From Candidatus Sulfopaludibacter sp. SbA3 (GTDB taxonomy: Bacteria; Pseudomonadota; Alphaproteobacteria; Caulobacterales; Hyphomonadaceae): a stretch of DNA of 64,000 nucleotides. Numbering within the stretch: the stretch's first letter is position 1; every line of letters starts with the position of its first letter. The stretch is from positions 1-64,000 of the forward strand of contig CAMDAC010000001.1 of the NCBI GenBank assembly GCA_945888325.1, read 5' to 3'. Shown here piece by piece: positions 15,661 to 24,283 of the stretch. The notes below the pieces were generated by a model. That model did no database searches. It was not told where the DNA came from and was given only the letters and a program-made list of their open reading frames with translations. Made by a program: the position numbers and the translations under genes.

Positions 15661-16500
15661 ATGAGTTCAGAAGATCGAACTGGACAGGACTGGAGCGCCG
15701 ATGAAATAGACCTCATCGTCGCTGACTATTTCGCCATGCGCGATATAGAGCTGCGCGGCGAGCGGTTTGTGAAGTCGCAGCGCAATGAGGCCTTGCAGGC
15801 ACTCACCGGACGCACGCGCGGCTCCATCGAATTCAAACACCAGAACATCAGCGCTGTTCTGATGAAGCTCGGCGAGCCTTGGATCTTCGGATACAAGCCG
15901 ATGACGAACGTTCAGGCGGCACTTGTCGCCGGCGTCGAGCGGTTTCTCGACAGCCGTCCCGGCCGGATCATCCCCTTCCCCAAAGAGCGGGCCGGCGTTG
16001 CCGAAAGCGGCCAACTCTTCTTCGGACCCGCGCCGGACTTCACCCGGTCCGAGGACGACAAGGATGCCAACATCATCCGCCTTATGCGAAAGTTCGACCC
16101 CGCCGCGCGGGATGCCCGCAACCGGGAGCTCGGCAAACTCGGCGAGGAACGCGTCGTCGTGTCGGAGCAGACGCGCCTCCGGAGCGAGGGCCGTGACGAC
16201 CTCGCGGGCAAGGTCCGCTGGGTGGCTCACCTTGATGGCGACGGCGCCGGATACGACATCCTGTCCTTCGAGACGGACGGCGCCGAGCGCTTTCTCGAAG
16301 TCAAAACGACCGTCGGCTACGAACGCACGCCCTTCTTCATTTCACCGAATGAACTCAGCTTTTCACAGGAGCGGCCAGAAGAATTCCGGCTCATCCGCCT
16401 TTACGATTTCGCGAAGGCGCCGAAGGCGTTCGAGTTGAAGCCGCCACTTGAAGACCACGTCGCGCTTCAAGCGGTAAACTATCAGGCGTCTTTTGGTTGA
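15661..16500 (+). CDS. DUF3883 domain protein, possible restriction-like nuclease
   Basis: A 279-residue protein. Residues 1-95 form a domain (DWSADEIDLIVADYF, then GSIEFKHQNISAVLMKLG) that I know at the N-terminus of HNH and other island-borne nuclease-like proteins. The C-terminal half is DUF3883: GEERVVVSEQ, then GYDILSF and FLEVKTT, a D-x(n)-ExK pattern typical of the PD-(D/E)XK nuclease fold. The start at 15661 is chosen because the domain begins there and the upstream frame is low-complexity. It lies between ArdA and the integrase, a typical cargo spot. A DNA-acting defence role is plausible but unproved; no partner methylase is beside it. Confidence 0.72.
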   Translation: MSSEDRTGQDWSADEIDLIVADYFAMRDIELRGERFVKSQRNEALQALTGRTRGSIEFKHQNISAVLMKLGEPWIFGYKPMTNVQAALVAGVERFLDSRPGRIIPFPKERAGVAESGQLFFGPAPDFTRSEDDKDANIIRLMRKFDPAARDARNRELGKLGEERVVVSEQTRLRSEGRDDLAGKVRWVAHLDGDGAGYDILSFETDGAERFLEVKTTVGYERTPFFISPNELSFSQERPEEFRLIRLYDFAKAPKAFELKPPLEDHVALQAVNYQASFG

Positions 16501-16627
16501 CTTTAGGAGACTGTGCCGATCGGGAGGTCTGAGCCAGGCTAGCGTGTCGAAAGTTAATTCAAAATCACAACTCAAGTCGAAAAACACGCCAAAAAGGTCC
16601 TTCACTCGCGCGCGGCCCGCTCCCCGT

Positions 16628-17881
16628 CTACACATCCATTCCCATCGCATTAGCGACCATGTCCGCCACATCGTTTGCTGCCCGGCGCGCACTGTTATTG
16701 GCGAGGTGCGCATATCGCTGCGTTGTCGAGACGTCCTTGTGGCCGAGCAAAGCGCCGATCACGGGCAGTGACAATCCGGCGGCGACGCCGAAACTCGCAA
16801 AGCTGTGCCGCAGGTCATGGATGCGCACGTCCTCGATGCCGGCTTCCTGCCGCATCGCGCGCCAGTCTTTCTGGATGCCCTGAAACGCAGACCCGCCGGT
16901 CGCGGACGGAAACACCCAGGTCTTGTGCTGTCTTGGCCAATCCCGAAGGAACTGGAGCGCAACGCCTGACAGGGGGCGTATGGACTTTCCGGTCTTGCTC
17001 TTGTCGAGACGCAGGAAGCCCTGGTCAAAATCAACCTGTGACCATTTAAGGCCGGTGATCTCGCTGCTTCGGGCGCCGGTCAGGGTCAGCATCCGGATAA
17101 CCCCTACCCCCGTTCGCGACTTGCCCAGCCTGTCCCATCGGTCGAGGACTTCCCCCAGCCGCCTTGCTTCATCCCGCGTGAGAAACCGCTCGCACTTGTT
17201 GCTCGGCTGCAGCTTCACGCCCCGGCAGGGATTGCGCGAGATCAGCTCGTGATCTTCGGCGTGCGCGAAGACGCTGGAGAGGACCCGGATCGCCCGCGCA
17301 GCGGTGCCTGCGCCGCCCGGCGCATTGCGCACGCCCCGCGCCTTCGTCTTCTTCTTCGAAGCTGTGAACCCTTTCGCGATCGTGTCGCGCAGGATTTCAA
17401 TGTCGGCCTTGGTCACTCTAGAGAGCTTCTTCGTTCCGAGCACCGGCCGGACATGGATTTCGAGCCGGTCGACATCCACCTTGATATTGGCGGGCGTTCG
17501 CGGGGCACCGGTCCGCCGGTTCACGGGGGCGGCCTCCCTGACCCACATGTCGATGGCATCATTGACGCTGATTTCGTTGCGCCGCTCTTCAGCGATCTCC
17601 TCGACCATGTCTTCAGCGAAGGCTGCCTTACCGAGATACTGCGATGCGCGGAGTTTTGCGGCCGAGAGTTTGAGGCTTGAGACCTTGCCAATCGTGACAC
17701 GCCGCTGCTGCGCCTCCCTGCCCTTGCCGACCCGGTACTGGACGATCCAGGACTTGACCCCGGTCGGGCCAACACGCACGCCGAAGCCCTTGGTGGTTTC
17801 GTCCCAAAGGAAGTATTCGGCCTCGCCGACCTTGGCGTTTTCCACAATGGTGGCAGTCAATCTGACGGTGATCGATTGCAT
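16628..17881 (-). CDS. phage-type tyrosine integrase of the genomic island
   Basis: A 417-residue integrase. The N-terminal DUF4102 arm-binding domain is seen (LWDETTKGFGVRVGPTGVKS), then a SAM-like core-binding domain, then the catalytic domain with Arg in TLTGARSSEI, HDLRHSF, LLGHKDVSTT and the Tyr in QRYAHL. The ATG at 17881 is preceded by AAGGG, and the protein starts close to the DUF4102 domain; an earlier start would add 33 residues. Integrases of this type use tRNA 3' ends, and a tRNA 3' fragment lies 190 bp upstream. The gene appears intact, so excision may still be possible. Confidence 0.92.
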   Translation of the reverse strand: MQSITVRLTATIVENAKVGEAEYFLWDETTKGFGVRVGPTGVKSWIVQYRVGKGREAQQRRVTIGKVSSLKLSAAKLRASQYLGKAAFAEDMVEEIAEERRNEISVNDAIDMWVREAAPVNRRTGAPRTPANIKVDVDRLEIHVRPVLGTKKLSRVTKADIEILRDTIAKGFTASKKKTKARGVRNAPGGAGTAARAIRVLSSVFAHAEDHELISRNPCRGVKLQPSNKCERFLTRDEARRLGEVLDRWDRLGKSRTGVGVIRMLTLTGARSSEITGLKWSQVDFDQGFLRLDKSKTGKSIRPLSGVALQFLRDWPRQHKTWVFPSATGGSAFQGIQKDWRAMRQEAGIEDVRIHDLRHSFASFGVAAGLSLPVIGALLGHKDVSTTQRYAHLANNSARRAANDVADMVANAMGMDV

Positions 17882-18071
17882 GGCGGACCCTTGGATCAGA
17901 TAGGCGGAGGTCGCAAGCGTGGAAGCACGGTGGAAGCACCATTCCGTATTTCGCCCACAAACACGATCTATCACTATCAAGCCAAAATGGCAATCAAATG
18001 TCTGTTTTTATTATATAATTTCAACGTTCCGCAAAAATGGTCAAATAGGCGCAAATTCCTACGGTATCTGA

Positions 18072-18116
18072 CTCCGAAGCCAAAGGTCAGAGGTTCGAAT
18101 CCTCTTGGGTGCGCCA
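18072..18116 (+). other. att site: 3' part of a tRNA-Arg(CCG) gene
   Basis: The sequence reads as anticodon loop CTCCGAA, 3' anticodon stem GCCAA, variable loop, T stem-loop (AGAGG TTCGAAT CCTCT), 3' acceptor strand, discriminator G and CCA. The 5' half of a tRNA is absent: no D arm and no matching acceptor strand upstream. That is the usual scar of integration into a tRNA 3' end, which places the island to the left and older chromosome to the right. The intact tRNA and the other att copy are not in the window. The rest of 17882-18283 holds no clear gene. Confidence 0.75.
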
Positions 18117-18283
18117 TTCTACAGCTGTCCGAAATGATAACTATTTCTCGGCCGACTAAAAAAATCCGCCGTAAGGCCCAGATCTCAGCCCCACTCGGTT
18201 AGCGTCGAACTCGGTGCGGTCACTCTAAGTAGGTTAGCCCGCGCACAGCACGCAGGAAACTGTCGATGTTGAGCTCCTGCTCT

Positions 18284-18514
18284 TTACTTCTTTCGTAGTT
18301 TGACGCCTGGCGCGTCTCCGTTTGTAAACTCGACTCCTGCCTGGGCAAAAGCGCCTGTGATCGCGCTCAACGTCGACACCCTAGTCGCGTCCAAAGTGCC
18401 TTTCATTCTTTCAAGCCGCTTGATCGTTTCAACAGACAATTCTGTTCTTTCCGCCAAGTCAGACTGGCTCCAATTCAATAATGCTCGGGCCGCTCTTAGC
18501 TGCGCAGAAATCAT
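18284..18514 (-). CDS. small XRE/Cro-like HTH regulator
   Basis: A 76-residue single-domain DNA-binding protein with the helix-turn-helix at about residues 4-60 (LRAARALLNWSQSDLAERT, then SVETIKRLE). This is the compact transcriptional-regulator form with the C-terminal AGVEFTNGDAPGVKLR seen in many alphaproteobacterial XRE proteins. Just upstream, the minus strand carries two direct repeats of AAAAAGTG(T/C)A separated by about ten bases, possible binding sites for autoregulation. It lies just outside the tRNA att scar in lower-GC DNA. Its target is unknown. Confidence 0.8.
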   Translation of the reverse strand: MISAQLRAARALLNWSQSDLAERTELSVETIKRLERMKGTLDATRVSTLSAITGAFAQAGVEFTNGDAPGVKLRKK

Positions 18515-18661
18515 GATTGCACTTTTTGTGTCTTTATTTACACTTTTTATGTTGACACCTTTGGGCAGTTCGATTACCCGAGGGGTGCAAATGATTGAGT
18601 ATCAGATTCTCCACGCGCGGACCACTTGCCGCGTGATTGATGAATCATGTGCGGAGCTACC

Positions 18662-19078
18662 ATGCGCAATAAGTCGTATTCCACCAGGAGACCCTTCGAG
18701 ACCTCGAATCTGCTTGCAGTTAGCTCTGAATGGATCAGTCTCCACAATCAGCGCATTGCAAAGATTAGTGAGTGGCAATGCCTCGAGACTCAGCTTTTCA
18801 CGCAGGCCAAACAAATTGGGATTGCAGTTGAGACATGCTTGGAATCTGACCGGCTGGAAGCTCATACGATGAAAGAGCTGGACACGCAGATCGAGGCGCT
18901 TGGACAGCAGACTGATGACCTTGCTGCAAAGATACTTTCACTCTCTGTCGAATCGTTAGCCGAAGTAGTCGCCAAAATTGAAGTGGGCTTGAAGATTCAG
19001 GGGTCCGAAGACTGGCAGCCTTACGCTCTGGAACTGGTCGAGGATGGGCTGAATGCTCTGCGAAAGCGGTTAGACTGA
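18662..19078 (+). CDS. hypothetical protein with coiled-coil centre
   Basis: A predicted 138-residue soluble protein. The central part (about residues 60-115) is heptad-like (MKELDTQIEALGQQTDDLAAKILSL cut short here), suggesting a coiled coil or helical hairpin. I recognise no family. The start at 18662 is taken as the first ATG with a plausible upstream purine stretch; another start five codons earlier is possible. Base composition is closer to 50% GC than the neighbouring core genes, which hints at acquisition. Confidence 0.5.
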   Translation: MRNKSYSTRRPFETSNLLAVSSEWISLHNQRIAKISEWQCLETQLFTQAKQIGIAVETCLESDRLEAHTMKELDTQIEALGQQTDDLAAKILSLSVESLAEVVAKIEVGLKIQGSEDWQPYALELVEDGLNALRKRLD

Positions 19079-19458
19079 GCACCACAAATCCAGATGCTTG
19101 CCGCCGATATTCCAACTTGAGAGCGATCGTAGCTGGCACGTCAAGACCGTTTCCAGCAAAGGGCAGATTACACCAAAACCCAGCCTCAAATCAGGATTGT
19201 TCGGGGGCAGATCTTTCTGGAAACCAAACGCAGTTGTTGCCGAAAGCTAGGCGTCCACGGCAAGCGGCCTGTTGATTTTTAGAGTAAACAGGTGCCCAGC
19301 TTCACCCCCCCGGTGCGCCACTCAACACATAGATCCCCAGAAACGTCGCGCTGCCTGGAAGTTGCCGCCGGGCCCGTAGACTTTGCGCGAACACAAAATA
19401 GGGTGTCTGGAGATTCGGCCAGCGCCGGGACGATGACCAAGCGGGGAAGAACAGTTCC
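19079..19458. other. 380-bp gap, nothing recognised
   Basis: No frame with credible start and coding character is visible on either strand. GC content rises towards the right end, where the core-like genes begin. No clear terminator or repeat is seen. Confidence 0.5.
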
Positions 19459-19989
19459 ATGAAACACCTGTTTGTTGCCGTCTCGCTCCTTCTTGGCGTG
19501 CAGGCCTGTGCGCAAACCCGTTCGATCGTCATTCCGGGGCGCCCGGACGCAGCTGCCAGGATGGCGATTGTCCCGCTCAAGGGAGACCTCGGCCCGGAGG
19601 CCATGGACGTGATCGCCGGCGAGTTGGCGGCGCGCGGCATCCCGGCGCGGGAGGGTCCGTCCGTCATCAGCCTTATCGGCTATGAAGCAAACATCACGGA
19701 CGGATCGCCCGCCTCGGCCGGCCCGCTGCGAGAATATGGCGGCGACCTGGGTGTGGATTTTGTCCTCGCCGGAACGGCCGAAAGAGTCGTTGGTCCGCTT
19801 TACGTCTATGACCGGGCAAAAATGACCCTGCGGCTGATAGATGTCCGGACCGGCGAGACGCGTTGGGTCGGCAACTACGGGGACACGGTCTGGGCCGCCG
19901 CGCTCAATTCGCAGACCGACCTCGCACGAGCGGCCGAGCACATCATCAAGGCGCTCGATGACAGCGGCGCCGACGATCTCGTCCGTTAG
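19459..19989 (+). CDS. putative lipoprotein, hypothetical
   Basis: A 176-residue protein with a short signal peptide ending in a lipobox-like VQAC (Cys17), so probably an outer-membrane-anchored lipoprotein. The mature part (MAIVPLKGD, GVDFVLAGTAERV, LRLIDVRTGETRWVG) resembles the CsgG/LpoB-like fold of envelope lipoproteins, where an alpha/beta core ends in a statement of cellular response; the resemblance is by pattern only. GGGGAAG precedes the start. It is followed by an SDR gene after about 100 bp and may be monocistronic. Confidence 0.6.
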   Translation: MKHLFVAVSLLLGVQACAQTRSIVIPGRPDAAARMAIVPLKGDLGPEAMDVIAGELAARGIPAREGPSVISLIGYEANITDGSPASAGPLREYGGDLGVDFVLAGTAERVVGPLYVYDRAKMTLRLIDVRTGETRWVGNYGDTVWAAALNSQTDLARAAEHIIKALDDSGADDLVR

Positions 19990-20085
19990 GCCAGCCGCCC
20001 CGGTAGACAAACCGCGATTTGCCCGCACAGTGGCCGCGTCAACGCGCGGCCCGTGAGAGGCTGCCCCAAAACAGGAAACGCCCCC

Positions 20086-20856
20086 ATGGATCTCCAGCTC
20101 AAAGGCAAGAACGCGCTCATTCTCGGCGGCACGCGCGGCATAGGCCGTGCGATCGCCGACACACTCGCGAAGGAAGGCGCGAATGTCGGCGTCTGCGCGC
20201 GCAATGCCGAGCAAGTCGCCGCCGCCGTGACTGAGCTGAACGCCCTCGGCGTAAAGGCCACCGGCGCCTCGGTTGATGTCACCGACGGCGCCGCGCTCAA
20301 ATCCTGGATCGCCTCGGCCGCGTCCGAACTCGGCGGCCTCGACATCCTGATTTCCAACGCCGGCGCGATGGCGCAGGGCAACGACATCGACGCCTGGGAA
20401 AAGAACTTCCAGCTCGACGTGCTCGCCGCCGTCAACGCCTTCGACGCCGCACACCCCTTCCTCGAGAAAGCCGCGAAGGCGTCAGGCGACGCCGCGTTCG
20501 TCATCATCTCCTCGGTCTCCGCGGCGCAGGCCGACCGTGCCGACAGCTATGGCCCGATCAAGGCCGCGCTGATCCACATGGCCAAGGGCCTCGCCCGCCA
20601 ACACGCCAAGGCCGGCATCCGGGTCAATGTCGTCTCCCCCGGCATGGTCTTCTTCGAGGGCGGTGTCTGGCACATGGTGAAAACCAACATGCCGGAATTC
20701 TTCGCTCAGGCGAACGCCCGCAACCCCACCGGGCGCTGCGCCACACCGCAGGAAATCGCCAATGCCGCCGTCTTCCTCGCCAGCCCCCTTTCCTCTTACA
20801 CAACAGGCTCGAACCTGATCGTCGACGGCGCCGTCTCCAGCCGGGTGAACTTTTGA
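20086..20856 (+). CDS. SDR family oxidoreductase
   Basis: A 256-residue short-chain dehydrogenase/reductase. The cofactor motif GGTRGIGRAIA follows the first strand, and NAGAMAQ is the usual NAG motif. The catalytic Ser is in ISSVSAAQ and the catalytic Tyr-x3-Lys is YGPIK. The preceding part VCARNAEQV with Arg suggests NADP(H) preference. The ATG at 20086 is preferred to a start 11 codons upstream because the Rossmann strand begins just after it. The C-terminal end GSNLIVDGAVSS is standard. The substrate is unknown; the neighbours give no pathway. Confidence 0.85.
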   Translation: MDLQLKGKNALILGGTRGIGRAIADTLAKEGANVGVCARNAEQVAAAVTELNALGVKATGASVDVTDGAALKSWIASAASELGGLDILISNAGAMAQGNDIDAWEKNFQLDVLAAVNAFDAAHPFLEKAAKASGDAAFVIISSVSAAQADRADSYGPIKAALIHMAKGLARQHAKAGIRVNVVSPGMVFFEGGVWHMVKTNMPEFFAQANARNPTGRCATPQEIANAAVFLASPLSSYTTGSNLIVDGAVSSRVNF

Positions 20857-20874
20857 GCCCGGCAAGCTGAGGTG

Positions 20875-21225
20875 ATGTACTTCATTCTCAAGGCTGCGCT
20901 GTCAGGGCTGCTGATCGCATTCATCTCCGAAGTCTCGCGGCGTTTTCCGGGCTTCGGAGGATTGATCGCTTCCCTGCCGTTGATCTCGCTGCTCGCCATC
21001 ATTTGGCTCTGGCGGGACACCGGAGGAGACGCGGCACAGGTCGCCGCCCATGCGCGGGCGACGCTCTGGTATGTCATACCGAGCCTCCCCTTCTTTCTGA
21101 TCCTGCCGTCCCTGCTGGAGCGGCACACGAATTTCTGGCTTGCCCTCACGGTCGCCAGCCTTGTAACCGTCGCGCTCTATGCGGCTGCAGTCTGGGTGGC
21201 GGGACGTTTCGGCATCCAGCAATAG
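20875..21225 (+). CDS. DUF3147 family membrane protein
   Basis: A 116-residue integral membrane protein with about four hydrophobic segments: residues 3-20, 28-46, 64-80 and 90-110. The sequence ISEVSRRFPGFGGLIASLPLIS is the family pattern. The start codon follows the SDR stop by 18 bp, and the HupE-like gene starts 12 bp after it. The family has no established function. The tight spacing suggests one transcription unit with HupE and the anchor protein. Confidence 0.75.
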   Translation: MYFILKAALSGLLIAFISEVSRRFPGFGGLIASLPLISLLAIIWLWRDTGGDAAQVAAHARATLWYVIPSLPFFLILPSLLERHTNFWLALTVASLVTVALYAAAVWVAGRFGIQQ

Positions 21226-21237
21226 CGGAAGAATTTC

Positions 21238-21924
21238 ATGAGATTGTTGGATCTTAGCTGCCTGTGTCTGGCTTGGCTGCTTGCAGTTCCGGATACCGCC
21301 TTCGCCCACGGCGTGGCCGAGGGCGACAAGGGCTATATTCAGGAGATCTCCGGCGTCCACTTGATGTCGTTCCTGTATCTCGGCGCCAAGCACATGGTCA
21401 CGGGATATGACCACACCCTGTTCCTGCTCGGGGTGATCTTCTTCCTCTACCGGATGAAGGACATCGGCATCTATGTCAGCCTGTTTGCCATCGGTCATTC
21501 GACCACGATGCTTGCGGGCGTCTTCTTCAACTTCGGCATCAACAGCTACATCATCGACGCGATCATCGGCCTGTCGATCGTCTACAAGGCGCTCGACAAC
21601 ATGGGCGCTTACCAGCGCTGGTTCGGCTTCCAGCCCGACACGAAGGCCGCAACACTGATCTTTGGCTTCTGTCACGGCTTCGGCCTCTCTTCAAAAATCC
21701 TCGACTACGAGATTTCGCCGGACGGCCTTTTGCCCAACCTACTGGCCTTCAATGTCGGAGTCGAAATCGGCCAGCTGCTGGCCCTCGGCGCCATCCTGAT
21801 CGTCATGGGCTTCTGGCGGCGCACGCCTTCATTCCTGAAACACGCCTATACCGCAAACGTGGTGATGATGGCCGCCGGCTTCCTGCTGATCGGCTACCAG
21901 CTTACCGGCTACTTCGTCGCCTAG
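21238..21924 (+). CDS. HupE/UreJ family membrane protein
   Basis: A 228-residue membrane protein with a signal-like first helix ending in FAHG, then six or seven transmembrane segments. The family signature is GYDHTLFLLGVIFF and FAIGHS, with further histidines in FGFCHGFGLSSK. Family members are linked with nickel, cobalt or other metal uptake into hydrogenase/urease systems, but no such genes are here. It is followed six bases later by a membrane-anchor protein, a pairing I have seen in metal-response regions. A transport role for a metal is inference. Confidence 0.8.
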   Translation: MRLLDLSCLCLAWLLAVPDTAFAHGVAEGDKGYIQEISGVHLMSFLYLGAKHMVTGYDHTLFLLGVIFFLYRMKDIGIYVSLFAIGHSTTMLAGVFFNFGINSYIIDAIIGLSIVYKALDNMGAYQRWFGFQPDTKAATLIFGFCHGFGLSSKILDYEISPDGLLPNLLAFNVGVEIGQLLALGAILIVMGFWRRTPSFLKHAYTANVVMMAAGFLLIGYQLTGYFVA

Positions 21925-21930
21925 GAGACC

Positions 21931-22560
21931 ATGCTCATGTACAACACCGACATGCCAACCCGCGCCGAACTTCCGACGACGCCGCAACTCCTGCGCTCAA
22001 CCTTGATCGCGCTTGTCACAGCAGCCGTCCTGCTCGTGACCGTCGTGCTTCCCGCCGAGTACGCGGTTGATCCGACCGGTGTGGGCAAGATGCTGGGTCT
22101 CACACAGATGGGAGAAATCAAGCAGCAACTGGCGTCCGAAGCGGAGGCCGAAGTGGGCACTGCCGCCCCCCCCACCATGGTCGCCAGCTCGGCAGAGCCA
22201 GACATTGCCCCTGCAGCATCGCCGCAGGAGCCAGCACCCGAAGCCTGGCGCGATGTCGTCACACTTACCCTGGCACCGGATGAGGCGGCCGAAATCAAAC
22301 TGACCATGAAGAAGGGCGAAGTCGCCCCCTACGAATGGACCGCGTCACCGGGACATGTGAACTCGGATCTTCATGCCGACGGCGCCGGCGGCCTGTTTAC
22401 CAGCTACCGGAAAGGCCGGGCTGAAACCCGCGACGCGGGAGAACTCACCGCTGACTTCGATGGCGCGCACGGCTGGTACTGGCGCAACCGGAGCGGGGTA
22501 AGCGTCGAAGTCACGCTTCGGACCAACGGCACTTATTCCGAACTCAAACGGGTCCTCTGA
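21931..22560 (+). CDS. single-pass transmembrane anchor protein
   Basis: A 209-residue protein with one N-terminal transmembrane helix (about residues 22-44, STLIALVTAAVLLVTVVLP), a Pro/Ala-rich linker to about residue 105 and a small C-terminal periplasmic domain beginning DVVTLTLAPDEAAEIK. The C-terminal part contains GEVAPYEWTASPG and DGAHGWYWRN, typical of proteins annotated as transmembrane anchors next to HupE/UreJ genes. Its AGGAG site overlaps the HupE stop, so translation is coupled. The function is unknown; it probably acts with the HupE-like protein. Confidence 0.65.
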   Translation: MLMYNTDMPTRAELPTTPQLLRSTLIALVTAAVLLVTVVLPAEYAVDPTGVGKMLGLTQMGEIKQQLASEAEAEVGTAAPPTMVASSAEPDIAPAASPQEPAPEAWRDVVTLTLAPDEAAEIKLTMKKGEVAPYEWTASPGHVNSDLHADGAGGLFTSYRKGRAETRDAGELTADFDGAHGWYWRNRSGVSVEVTLRTNGTYSELKRVL

Positions 22561-22647
22561 ATCCCGCCGCCGGCGAAACAGAGTTCCCATCGCGCGCCGG
22601 CGCACTAAGGTGGCGCCAGCATTGAGGCGGCCGGGGGAGTAGAGCCG

Positions 22648-24093
22648 ATGTCATTCCTTACGCGCCGCCGGTCGATCGACACGATCGCGGACTTCGAGCC
22701 CGGCACGCGGCTGACGCCCACGCTCAGCTGGCCGCACCTGATCGCCCTCGGCGTCGGCGCCATCGTCGGCACCGGCATCTATACGCTGATCGGCGTCGGC
22801 GCGGCGAAAGCCGGTCCGGCGGTGATGCTGTCCTTCCTGATCGCAGGCGGCGTCTGCGTCTTCGCAGCCCTCGCCTATGCCGAACTCGCGACGATGATCC
22901 CCGCCTCCGGCAGCGCCTACACCTACAGCTACGCCGCCCTCGGCGAAGGCCTCGCCTGGATCATCGGCTGGAGCCTGATCCTCGAATACTCCCTCGTCGT
23001 CTCCGCAGTTGCCGTCGGCTGGTCCGGCTACTTTTCGGGCTTCCTCGACAGCCTGGGCTGGGGCCTGCCTGCCTACCTGACCAACGGCCCCTTTGGCACG
23101 GACACGCCCGGCCTCGTCAACCTCCCCGCCGTGGGTATCGTCGGCGTGGTTGCCGGCCTGCTGATCCTCGGCATGCGCGAAAGTGCGACCCTCAACGCCG
23201 CGCTCGTCGCCGTGAAGGTGCTCGCGCTCGCCGCCTTCGTCGCCATCGCCGCCCCGCATTTCGATCCCGCCAACCTCTCCCCCTTTATGCCCTTCGGCTT
23301 CGGCAAGAGCGAAACCGTGGTGAACGGAGAAACCGTCTCGGTCGGCGTCATGGCCGCCGCCGCCATCATCTTCTTCGCCTTCTACGGCTTCGATGCGGTC
23401 TCCACCGCCGCCGAAGAAACGAAGAACCCCGGCCGCGACCTCACTATCGGCATCGTCGGCTCGATGGTCGTCTGCATCCTGATCTATCTGCTCGTCGCCG
23501 CCGCCGCGATCGGCGCCATGCGGTTTGACCAGTTCGCCAGCTCCGGCGAGCCGCTCGCCTATATCGCCCGCACCCTCGGCAGCGATCTTGCCGGCACGCT
23601 CATCGCCGGCGCCGCCATCGTCGCCCTGCCGACGGTGCTCCTCGCCTTCATGTATGGCCAGAGCCGCATCTTCTTCGTCATGGCCCGCGACGGCATGCTG
23701 CCCCGCCGCCTTGCCCGGGTCAGCGAAAAGCGCGGCACGCCTGTGCTGATGACCGCCGTCACCGCCGTCCTGATGGCGGTCGTCGCCGGCCTCTTCAGCC
23801 TGGGCGAACTCGCCGCGCTCGCCAATGCCGGCACGCTGGCCGCCTTCATCGCGGTCGGGGCCTCGCTGATCGTTCTCAGGGTCCAGCAACCTGCCCGCCC
23901 CCGGCAGTTCCGTGCGCCCGCCTGGCCGCTGGTCGGCGCGGGCTGCATCGCCGGCTGCCTCTACCTGTTCGTCAGCCTGCCGGTCTCCACCCAGGTCAAT
24001 TTCTTCATCTGGAACGGCCTCGGCCTGGTGCTCTATCTCGCCTTCGCGCGCCGCAACACGCGTCTCGCCACGGGCGAGGAGCAGCCAGCCTGA
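22648..24093 (+). CDS. APC family amino acid permease
   Basis: A 481-residue transporter with about 12-14 transmembrane helices, of the cationic-amino-acid-transporter (CAT-like) branch of the APC superfamily. The first helix carries GVGAIVGTGIYTLIGVGAA, the substrate-binding break; later FYGFDAVSTAAEETKNP is the conserved TM6 region. It would import amino acids with proton coupling across the inner membrane. GGGGGAG precedes the start. It is flanked by unrelated genes and is likely transcribed alone. Confidence 0.88.
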   Translation: MSFLTRRRSIDTIADFEPGTRLTPTLSWPHLIALGVGAIVGTGIYTLIGVGAAKAGPAVMLSFLIAGGVCVFAALAYAELATMIPASGSAYTYSYAALGEGLAWIIGWSLILEYSLVVSAVAVGWSGYFSGFLDSLGWGLPAYLTNGPFGTDTPGLVNLPAVGIVGVVAGLLILGMRESATLNAALVAVKVLALAAFVAIAAPHFDPANLSPFMPFGFGKSETVVNGETVSVGVMAAAAIIFFAFYGFDAVSTAAEETKNPGRDLTIGIVGSMVVCILIYLLVAAAAIGAMRFDQFASSGEPLAYIARTLGSDLAGTLIAGAAIVALPTVLLAFMYGQSRIFFVMARDGMLPRRLARVSEKRGTPVLMTAVTAVLMAVVAGLFSLGELAALANAGTLAAFIAVGASLIVLRVQQPARPRQFRAPAWPLVGAGCIAGCLYLFVSLPVSTQVNFFIWNGLGLVLYLAFARRNTRLATGEEQPA

Positions 24094-24283
24094 TCACGAA
24101 GGCGTTAAACGGGCGCGGCCAAGCGCCTCGCCGCCGCCCTACATGGCTGTTATGTGCAAAGTTAAGTTGCCGCCGCGGCGGACAAACCAAGCTGAAGCGT
24201 TTACAATGGCTATTCCGGACTTAACGCGGCCACAGCTGGTATAGCCTTGATCGGTAAGGTTCATCGTCTATCTGTCGAGGTAT

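Noticed and set aside
18040-18116. complete tRNA gene
   Set aside because: Only the 3' half from the anticodon loop fits; the D arm and 5' acceptor strand are missing, so it is scored as an att scar.
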